Source of the DNA: JAMXLO01 sp963812075
GTDB lineage: Bacteria; Pseudomonadota; Alphaproteobacteria; Acetobacterales; Acetobacteraceae
Assembly: GCA_963812075.1 (NCBI GenBank)
Contig: CAWETN010000007.1
Span: 124,001-188,000 of the forward strand
Direction: 5' to 3'
Length of the DNA stretch: 64,000 nucleotides
The position numbers and the translations under genes were made by a program. The notes under the pieces were generated by a model. It saw only the letters and a program-made list of their open reading frames with translations, did not search any database and was not told where the DNA came from. Positions 58,122-64,000 of the stretch are shown here, piece by piece (the stretch's first letter is position 1; the number at the start of each line of letters is the position of its first letter).

Positions 58122-59348
58122 ATGGAACGTCCAGCGCTGAGGCTGCATGCCGAAACCGGCCGCCGGCGAGTACTCGCGGCCACGCTGGGCGCGGCACTTG
58201 CAGGACTGTCGCGCACCGCGCGTTCTGAAACGCCGCCGCTGCAGATCGGCTATCTGCGCTGGCTCGAACCACGCCAGACAATCTCGCTGCTCGACAAGCC
58301 GGCGCCGGACAACGGGCTCGCCGGCGCGAAGCTCGCCACCGCCGACAACAACACGACCGGTCGCTTCATCGGTCAGCAGTTCGCGCTCGCCGACGCACCG
58401 GTGCGCGCCGGCGACGACCCGGTGGCGCTGCTGTCGGGCCTGGTGGATAGCGGCGCCGTGCTGGTGCTGTCGGACCTGCCGGGCGACAGGCTCCTGGCGC
58501 TGGCCGATGCCGGCCGGGCGAAGCAGGTCGTGCTGTTCAACATCGCTGCGCCCGACGATGCGCTGCGCCAGCAGGACTGCCGCAGCGACGTGATCCACGT
58601 CGCGCCCTCGCGCAGCATGCTGGCCGATGCGCTGGCGCAGTACCTGGTTTGGAAGAAGTGGTCGCGCTGGGTGCTGGTCTACGGCTCGCATCCCGAGGAC
58701 GCGCTGCTGGCCGAAGCGTATCGCCGGGCGGCGCGGCGCTTCGGCGCGAAGATCGTGAAGGAGCGGGAGTTCAAGGACGCGGGCGGCGCGCGGCAGACCG
58801 ATTCCGGCGTGGTGCAGACGCAGCAGCAGATGCCGGTTTTCACCCAGGGCCTGCCGGACTACGACGTGCTGGTAGCGGCTGACGAAAACGCGGTGTTCGC
58901 CGACTACCTGCCGTTCCGGACCTGGGACGCGCGCCCGGTCGCGGGCTCCGCCGGATTGCGGCCGGTCACCTGGGACCCGGGCAGCGAGTCGTGGGGCGGC
59001 ACCCAGTTGCAGGATCGCTTCGTGCGCATGGCGCATCGTCGCATGACCGAGCTGGACATGCAGGCGTGGACCGCCTGCCGGATGATCGGCGAGGCCGCCA
59101 GTCGCGCCGGTTCGGTGGAACCGGCAAAGATCATGCAGGACATGCGCGGCGGCGATTTCGGTGTCGCCGCCTACAAGGGCCAGAAGCTGACCCTGCGCGA
59201 CTGGGACTGGCAGCTGCGCCAGCCGATCCTGCTGTCGGACGGCCGCACGGTGGTGTCGATATCGCCGCAGCCGGGGTTCCTGCACCAGGTCAACACGCTC
59301 GACACGCTCGGGTTCGACCGACCGGAAACAAAATGCAAGCTGCAATGA
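58122..59348 (+). CDS. ABC-system binding protein of the PQQ-dependent alcohol dehydrogenase type
   Basis: 408 residues. Signal-like N-terminus (GRRRVLAATLGAALAGLSRT, with arginines suggestive of Tat), then a periplasmic type I binding fold (LQIGYLRWLEPRQTISLL, VLVLSDLPGDRLLALADAGR, HVAPSRSMLADALAQYLVWK, PDYDVLVAADENAVFADYLP). The family is defined by its occurrence beside PQQ alcohol dehydrogenases. It overlaps the beta-propeller gene (ATGA at 59345). The molecule bound is unknown. Confidence 0.86.
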   Translation: MERPALRLHAETGRRRVLAATLGAALAGLSRTARSETPPLQIGYLRWLEPRQTISLLDKPAPDNGLAGAKLATADNNTTGRFIGQQFALADAPVRAGDDPVALLSGLVDSGAVLVLSDLPGDRLLALADAGRAKQVVLFNIAAPDDALRQQDCRSDVIHVAPSRSMLADALAQYLVWKKWSRWVLVYGSHPEDALLAEAYRRAARRFGAKIVKEREFKDAGGARQTDSGVVQTQQQMPVFTQGLPDYDVLVAADENAVFADYLPFRTWDARPVAGSAGLRPVTWDPGSESWGGTQLQDRFVRMAHRRMTELDMQAWTACRMIGEAASRAGSVEPAKIMQDMRGGDFGVAAYKGQKLTLRDWDWQLRQPILLSDGRTVVSISPQPGFLHQVNTLDTLGFDRPETKCKLQ

Positions 59349-60307
59349 ACTCCCTGCTCGCCGCGCTGCTGCTGCTGGCCGCATCGGCGCCGGCGCACGC
59401 GTACATGGCCTATGTGACCAACGAGCGCGACAACACCATGAGTGTGGTCGATCTCGACCAGATGAAGACGGTGAAGACCGTGCCCGTCGGCCAGCGCCCG
59501 CGCGGCGTCACCATCACCGCGGACGGCAGCGAGATACTGGTCTGCGCCAGCGACGACGACACGATCCAGATCATCGATCCGAAGACGCTGCGCATCGTCG
59601 GCAACCTGCCGTCCGGTCCCGATCCCGAGACATTCGCGCTGCATGTCTCGGGCAACCCGCTCTACGTGTCGAACGAGGACGACAATCTGGTGACGGTGAT
59701 CGACGTGCCGGCGCGCAAGGTGCTGGCGCAGATTCCGACGGGCGTCGAGCCCGAGGGCATGGCGGTGAGCCCCGATGGCAGGACGATCGTCAATACATCC
59801 GAGACCACCAACATGGCGCACTTCCTCGACTACGACACGCGCAAGATGGTGGCGGGCGTGCTGGTCGATCCGCGCCCGCGCATCGCCATGTTCAGACACG
59901 ACGGAACGGAGGTGTGGGTGTCATCGGAGCTGGGCGGCACGGTCAGCGTGATCGACCCGGTGCAGCATGTCGTCACCCACAAGATCGCCTTCGAGGTGCA
60001 GGGGCTGCGCGCCGAGGCGATCCAGCCGGTGGGGATCCGCTTCACCCGCGACGACGCGACGGCGTTCGTGGCGCTGGGGCCGGCGAACCGCGTCGCGGTG
60101 ATCGACACCAAGACCTACAAGGTGAAGAAGCTGCTGCTGGTCGGCCAGCGGGTCTGGCAGATGGCGTTCACACCGGACGAGAAATACCTGCTGACCACCA
60201 ACGGGCTGTCGAACGACATCTCGGTGATCGATGTCGCCGCCCTGGACGTGGTGAAGTCGATCCAGGTCGGCCGCCTGCCCTGGGGCGTGGTGGTGTCGCC
60301 GAAATGA
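59345..60307 (+). CDS. PQQ-dependent-catabolism-associated beta-propeller protein
   Basis: 320 residues from ATG 59345 (ATGA overlap; another ATG at 59333). Signal peptide MNSLLAALLLLAASAPAHAY, then seven YVTN-like blades (AYVTNERDNTMSVVDLDQMK, VGNLPSGPDPETFALHVSGN, GVEPEGMAVSPDGRTIVNTS, LTTNGLSNDISVIDVAALDV). Periplasmic. Its role in the PQQ system is not established; it may be a scaffold or a binding module working with the ABC components encoded on either side. Confidence 0.88.
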   Translation: MNSLLAALLLLAASAPAHAYMAYVTNERDNTMSVVDLDQMKTVKTVPVGQRPRGVTITADGSEILVCASDDDTIQIIDPKTLRIVGNLPSGPDPETFALHVSGNPLYVSNEDDNLVTVIDVPARKVLAQIPTGVEPEGMAVSPDGRTIVNTSETTNMAHFLDYDTRKMVAGVLVDPRPRIAMFRHDGTEVWVSSELGGTVSVIDPVQHVVTHKIAFEVQGLRAEAIQPVGIRFTRDDATAFVALGPANRVAVIDTKTYKVKKLLLVGQRVWQMAFTPDEKYLLTTNGLSNDISVIDVAALDVVKSIQVGRLPWGVVVSPK

Positions 60308-61098
60308 GCCTTGCCGGGGATCTGGCGCCGCCGGCCTCAGCCGCCGCGGCGACTGCCGTTCCGGCGCTCGCCGTGACCAACGTGAGCCATGCCTATGGCG
60401 CACGGCAGGCGCTGAAGGATGTGGGCCTCAGCGTGCCGCAGTCGCGCTTCACCGTCCTGCTCGGGCTGAACGGCGCCGGCAAGACCACGCTGTTTTCGCT
60501 GATCACGCGGCTCTACGACACGCGGCACGGCTCGATCGAGGTCTTGGGGCATCGTGTGTCGCGTGAACCCGGGCGGGCGCTGCGGCTCCTGGGCGTGGTG
60601 TTCCAGGCGCGCACGCTCGATCTCGACATTTCGGTGATGGATAACCTGCTGTACCACGCCGCGCTGCATGGCATCGGCACGCGCGAGGCGCGCCGGCGCG
60701 CGGTGGCCGTGCTCGAGGAGATCGATCTCGCCGACCGCGCGAAGGACGCGGTGCGGCGGCTCTCGGGCGGACAGATGCGGCGCGTCGAGATCGCGCGCGC
60801 CCTGCTGCACCGGCCGCGCGTGCTGGTGCTGGACGAGCCGACCGTCGGGCTGGACGTCGCGTCGCGTTCCGCCATCCTGCGCCACGTGCGCTCGCTGGTG
60901 CGCGAGCGTGGGGTTGCCGTCTTGTGGGCGACGCATCTGCTCGACGAGATCGCCGACGACGATGCGGTCGTCGTGCTGCATCGCGGCCAGGTGGTGGCGG
61001 CCGGCGATGTGCCCGACGTGATCGCAGCCGCCGGCGCCACCGACATGCGCAGCGCCTTCGCCGCGCTGACCGGCGCCGCGCCGGAGACCGCCGAATGA
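60304..61098 (+). CDS. ABC transporter ATPase of the PQQ-alcohol-dehydrogenase-associated system
   Basis: 264 residues. Walker A in LLGLNGAGKTTLFSLI, Q loop GVVFQARTLDLDISVMDNLL, signature RRLSGGQMRRVEIARALLHR, Walker B VLVLDEPTVGLD and switch His in WATHLLDEI. The sequence type is that of drug/polysaccharide exporters (ABC-2), paired with the ABC-2 permease that follows by ATGA overlap. So transport is probably outward or the complex handles a cofactor or lipid rather than a sugar. Confidence 0.92.
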   Translation: MSLAGDLAPPASAAAATAVPALAVTNVSHAYGARQALKDVGLSVPQSRFTVLLGLNGAGKTTLFSLITRLYDTRHGSIEVLGHRVSREPGRALRLLGVVFQARTLDLDISVMDNLLYHAALHGIGTREARRRAVAVLEEIDLADRAKDAVRRLSGGQMRRVEIARALLHRPRVLVLDEPTVGLDVASRSAILRHVRSLVRERGVAVLWATHLLDEIADDDAVVVLHRGQVVAAGDVPDVIAAAGATDMRSAFAALTGAAPETAE

Positions 61099-61934
61099 GC
61101 GTCACGACGCGCGGCGAGGAAGCCGGCTTCCGGCTGGGCCAGTATGCCATTTGCCTGCGCGGCATCGCCTGGCGCGAGGCGCTGCGCTTCCTCAATCAGC
61201 GCGAGCGCTTCGTCTCGGCCCTGGTGCGCCCGCTGGTCTGGCTGTTCATCTTCGCCGCCGGCTTCCGCCAGATCCTCGGCGTGTCGATCATCCCGCCGTA
61301 CGAGACCTATGTGCTGTACGAGGTCTATGTCACGCCGGGCCTGATGGCGATGATCCAGCTGTTCAACGGCATGCAGTCCTCGCTGTCGATGGTCTACGAC
61401 CGCGAAATGGGCAACATGCGCATGCTGCTGGTGAGCCCGTTCCCGCGCTGGTTCCTGCTCACCGGCAAACTGCTGGCCAGCACCGCAGTGTCGATCTCGC
61501 AGGTCTACGCTTATCTGCTGGTCGCCTGGCTGTGGGGCGTCGAGGCGCCGGCCTGGGGCTACGTCACCGTGCTGCCGGCGCTGATGCTGACCGGCATGAT
61601 GCTTGGCTCACTCGGCATGCTGCTGTCCTCGGCGATCCGCCAGCTGGAGAACTTCGCCGGCGTGATGAACTTCGTGATCTTCCCGATGTTCTTCGCATCG
61701 TCGGCGCTGTATCCGCTCTGGCTGGTGCAGCAGTCGAGCCCGGTGGTGTACACGATCTGCCGGCTCAATCCGTTCACCTACGCGGTCGAGCTGATCCGCT
61801 TCGCACTGTACGCCGAGATCGACTGGACCTCGCTCGCGGTGGTCGTCGTCATGACGATCGTGTTTACCGCGGGAGCGATCGTCGCCTACGACCCGGCGCG
61901 TGGCCTGATCGCCCGCCGCGGCGGCGGCGGATGA
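61095..61934 (+). CDS. ABC-2 type permease of the PQQ-associated system (PedC-like)
   Basis: 279 residues with six helices: VRPLVWLFIFAAGFRQILGV, VTPGLMAMIQLFNGMQSSLS, VYDREMGNMRMLLVSPFPRW (coupling region), LMLTGMMLGSLGMLLSSAIR, FVIFPMFFASSALYPLWLVQ and VVVVMTIVFTAGAIVAYDPA. It is coupled to the ATPase gene by ATGA. In pseudomonads a homologue sits in the ethanol/phenylethanol PQQ cluster. Substrate unknown. Confidence 0.9.
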   Translation: MSVTTRGEEAGFRLGQYAICLRGIAWREALRFLNQRERFVSALVRPLVWLFIFAAGFRQILGVSIIPPYETYVLYEVYVTPGLMAMIQLFNGMQSSLSMVYDREMGNMRMLLVSPFPRWFLLTGKLLASTAVSISQVYAYLLVAWLWGVEAPAWGYVTVLPALMLTGMMLGSLGMLLSSAIRQLENFAGVMNFVIFPMFFASSALYPLWLVQQSSPVVYTICRLNPFTYAVELIRFALYAEIDWTSLAVVVVMTIVFTAGAIVAYDPARGLIARRGGGG

Positions 61935-61960
61935 GGGCACTCAGCCACCACGCCGCCCGT

Positions 61961-62062
61961 CCCCACCGTCATGGCCGGGCGCGGCCCGGCAATTTCCGTC
62001 GCTCCCTGCCGGCATCGGCGAAGACGTGGATGGTCGGCACACTGCCGGGGATGACGGTGGGG
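61961..62062. repeat. 102-bp palindromic repeat invading the start of the next gene
   Basis: CCCCACCGTCAT (61961-61972) and ATGACGGTGGGG (62051-62062) are perfectly complementary ends. Next to them are GGCCGGGC and GCCGGGG arms, and in the middle GGCGAAGACGTGGATGG. It is the long version of the family also seen at 38691 and 56169. It lies between the permease stop and the coding part of the following gene, and its right end supplies that gene's probable start codon. Confidence 0.7.
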
Positions 62063-62653
62063 ACAATGCTCACCCTCTTGCTCTGCGCACCCGCCGCGGC
62101 AGCGCCGCCGTCGCGCGACCCCGACTGGCCGTGCCAGCAGATCAAGGTGCCGCAGCTGTCGCTGGCATCGGTGTGGTCCGGTCCGTCGCCGGAGGCGCAG
62201 CAGGACGACCGGGGACAGGCACCGCGGGTGGACGAGCTGGTGAACGAGATCGCGCCGCGCCGAGTGCCGGTGGAACAGGCGCAGGAGAAGATCCGCGCAT
62301 TCGCCGCGCAGGCGGGCGACCAGAGGCAGGCGCGCCTGCTGGACCTGGTCAACGGCCTTTTCAAGACGCTCAACGAGGAGCGCAGCACCGTCATTGCCGG
62401 GCTCGATCGCTTCGGCGCAAGGCAGCGGGAACTTGCCACCGAGCTGCGCGCCGACAACGAGAAGCTGCGGGCCATGCAGGCCGATGCATCATCCGATGCG
62501 GGCGATCTCAACCAGCTGACCCAACGCGTCCAGTGGGAGGCGCAGGTGTTCCAGGACCGGCGCCAGGCGCTGAGCTACGCCTGCGAGGTGCCGGCCAAGA
62601 TCGAACAGCGGCTGTTCACCTTGGCGCGCACCATCCAGGACGCGCTGCAGTAG
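62051..62653 (+). CDS. Exported coiled-coil protein of unknown function
   Basis: 200 residues from ATG 62051, which lies in the right arm of a palindromic repeat. ATG 62066 and a coupled ATG at 61931 are alternatives. MTVGTMLTLLLCAPAAAAPP is a signal peptide. The mature part begins DPDWPCQQIKVPQLSLASVW and continues as a helical, Gln/Arg-rich coiled coil with a second Cys near the end (LSYACEVPAKIEQ), possibly a disulfide partner. Position next to the PQQ ABC genes suggests a shared role; no family was recognised. Confidence 0.75.
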   Translation: MTVGTMLTLLLCAPAAAAPPSRDPDWPCQQIKVPQLSLASVWSGPSPEAQQDDRGQAPRVDELVNEIAPRRVPVEQAQEKIRAFAAQAGDQRQARLLDLVNGLFKTLNEERSTVIAGLDRFGARQRELATELRADNEKLRAMQADASSDAGDLNQLTQRVQWEAQVFQDRRQALSYACEVPAKIEQRLFTLARTIQDALQ

Positions 62654-62654
62654 C

Positions 62655-63197
62655 TCACTCCGACGCAGGCGGCCGTGGCAGGGGTGTGCGCGGCTCCAGC
62701 GGCAGGTCCGCCGCCGCCCACCCATCGGTACCCTCAGGATACCAGGCGACGCGGCTGTAGCCGACCGCCAATGCGCGCTTCGCCGCATTCCATGACATCC
62801 AGCAGCTCGCCAGGCAGTAGAACACCAGCATGCGGTTCCGGTCGCCGCCGCTGGCCTGCGCGAGCCCGCTTTCGAAATAGCGCTGCATGACCGGAGCCAG
62901 CGCGCCATAGCCGGTGTCGGGCAGCCAGACGCTGCCGGGTATGTCGTCGCGCGGCTTGTCGCGCCAGATGGTCGATGCCGGCAGTCCGGCAGGGCGCGGC
63001 ACCTGCGGCAGCACGTCGATGAACAGCGCATCATGCCGCTGCCACAGCGCATGCGCGGCCGCGGTGGACAGCACCGTGGCGCCCTGCAAGGTATCGGGCA
63101 CTGCCGCACGATAATCGTCCATGCGGTAGTTGGCCGGCTCGGGCGGCGCAGCGGCCAGCAGGATCGCGGCGCCGAGCAGCAGCGCCGCAGGCCTCAC
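62655..63197 (-). CDS. PQQ-dependent catabolism-associated CXXCW-type (rhodanese-like) protein
   Basis: 180 residues starting at GTG 63197 in a GTGA overlap with the upstream binding protein. Signal peptide (MRPAALLLGAAILLAAAPPE), rhodanese-like domain with FIDVLPQVPRPAGLPAS, and the family hallmark VFYCLASCWMSWNAAKRALA (two Cys before Trp) followed by WYPEGTDGW. The family occurs only with PQQ-dependent oxidation genes. The paired cysteines suggest a redox or sulfur role in the periplasm. That last point is inference. Confidence 0.88.
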   Translation of the reverse strand: MRPAALLLGAAILLAAAPPEPANYRMDDYRAAVPDTLQGATVLSTAAAHALWQRHDALFIDVLPQVPRPAGLPASTIWRDKPRDDIPGSVWLPDTGYGALAPVMQRYFESGLAQASGGDRNRMLVFYCLASCWMSWNAAKRALAVGYSRVAWYPEGTDGWAAADLPLEPRTPLPRPPASE

Positions 63198-64000
63198 GGC
63201 GCCAGCTTCTTGCCCTGTTCATCCAGCAGCGGCACGCCGTACTCCGTCAGAATCCGATCGATCTCCGGCTGGTTCTCGCTGATCAGCTTGTTGAGCCGGC
63301 GCTTCCAGTCCTGGTCGGTGCGCCGTACGCCCATGGCGATGCGGAAGTCCATGTGCTCCTGCTCCTTCAGCAGCGGCACGACGGCGAGGTGCGGCTCGAC
63401 CCGCTGGCCCCAGTATCCGGCGATCGGCCCCCACAGCACGCCCGCATCGATCCTTCCGGCCGCCACGTCCTCGGCCATCGATTTCGCCGGCGCTTCGTAG
63501 CGGGTATCCACCGTCAGCGCGTAGGGCTTGGCCAATGCCATCAGCCCCTGCTGCACCATCACGGTGGCCGGCGGTGTGCCGGCGACGACGCCGATACGCT
63601 TGCCTTTGAGCCGCGGGTCCGCCAGCGATTCGATGCCGTCGAAGCCGGTGCCCGGCCGGAACACCAGCGCATAGGTGGTGTGATAGTAGGGGTTGGTGGT
63701 CTGCACCAGGTCGTCGCCCACCGCCACGCCGATGATCACGTCGCAGCGCAGCGCGTTCAGCGTGTTGCGTACGAAGCCGATCACCTGCGGGAAGTAGGTG
63801 TAGGTCGTGGGCTCGCTGAGCTTCGAGGCGAACAGTTCGGCCAGCCGGTTCTCGAATCCCTTGCCAGCCTCGTCGGAGAACGGCAGGTTGCGTGGATCGG
63901 CGCAGACCCGGAAGGCGTGCGGGTCCACCAGCTCGGTTGACGCGCCGAGACCGGGTGCCTGGGCCAGCGTCTGGCCGGCGAGCAGGCACAGGGCGGCGGC
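63194..64000 (-). CDS. Quinoprotein-dehydrogenase-associated binding protein (MoxJ/XoxJ-like), start beyond the window
   Basis: The frame is open through the right edge. About 268 residues are visible, including the end of a signal peptide (LCLLAGQTLAQAPG). The mature part is a periplasmic type II binding fold: FRVCADPRNLPFSDEAGKGF, TYFPQVIGFVRNTLNALRCD, VVAGTPPATVMVQQGLMALA. This family accompanies PQQ methanol dehydrogenases (MoxJ/XoxJ) and interacts with the apo-enzyme in known cases. The partner dehydrogenase and its cytochrome are expected just past 64000. Confidence 0.88.
   Translation of the reverse strand, partial: AAALCLLAGQTLAQAPGLGASTELVDPHAFRVCADPRNLPFSDEAGKGFENRLAELFASKLSEPTTYTYFPQVIGFVRNTLNALRCDVIIGVAVGDDLVQTTNPYYHTTYALVFRPGTGFDGIESLADPRLKGKRIGVVAGTPPATVMVQQGLMALAKPYALTVDTRYEAPAKSMAEDVAAGRIDAGVLWGPIAGYWGQRVEPHLAVVPLLKEQEHMDFRIAMGVRRTDQDWKRRLNKLISENQPEIDRILTEYGVPLLDEQGKKLAP

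Overview
The window is about 70% GC. Genes are tightly packed, many with ATGA or GTGA overlaps. The gene content (type I exporter, fused HldE, lysA followed by a TIGR02302/DUF4175 gene, Gfa plus class III alcohol dehydrogenase, PQQ-dehydrogenase accessory genes) points to an alphaproteobacterium, most likely Rhodospirillales/Acetobacteraceae. That placement is inference; no rRNA or tRNA gene was seen to anchor it.

Layout. 0-9.2 kb (minus strand): a surface/secretion operon with an ABC exporter carrying a cysteine-less C39-like domain, an HlyD adaptor, a Sel1-repeat protein, a two-domain glycosyltransferase and a partial ChW-like protein. 9.3-21.1 kb: mixed metabolism (amidase, GNAT, AmpG-like permease, CysQ, HldE, hydrolases, a beta-hydroxyacid dehydrogenase family member, a GlcG-type protein, a glycogen-debranching-like glucosidase). 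21.3-27.5 kb: lysA, TIGR02302, argD, argF, mostly linked by overlaps. 27.5-27.9 kb: an intergenic block with three hairpins and a 24-codon Trp-rich ORF. 27.9-31.8 kb: esterase, response regulator, hybrid histidine kinase. 32.0-39.3 kb: a small XRE regulator translationally coupled to hyfB-C-E-F-G-I, a complex-I/group-4-hydrogenase-like membrane complex whose large subunit has lost the nickel-iron cysteines. 39.5-42.5 kb: a sugar-type ABC importer without its ATPase. 42.7-49.9 kb: MddA-like methyltransferase, haloacetate-dehalogenase-like enzyme, aquaporin Z, small envelope proteins, a SAM methyltransferase, an AI-2E/PerM family permease and a DUF1194 protein. 49.9-52 kb: CoA-transferase plus enoyl-CoA hydratase pair. 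52-54.8 kb: AmmeMemoRadiSam genes. 55-64 kb: a C1/alcohol-oxidation block with gfa, GSH-dependent formaldehyde dehydrogenase, cytochrome c, the PQQ-associated ABC system (binding protein, beta-propeller, ATPase, permease), a CXXCW-family protein and a MoxJ/XoxJ-like binding protein cut by the right edge. A PQQ methanol or alcohol dehydrogenase probably lies just beyond that edge.

A striking property of the sequence is that eleven genes are broken by about 25 frame disruptions. Every one can be repaired by removing bases, usually a single C (or G on the other strand). Sixteen fall between 36.4 and 41.7 kb, and an indispensable gene (lysA) is hit. I read these as sequence errors and annotate the genes as whole, giving the break points. 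Real decay is the alternative.
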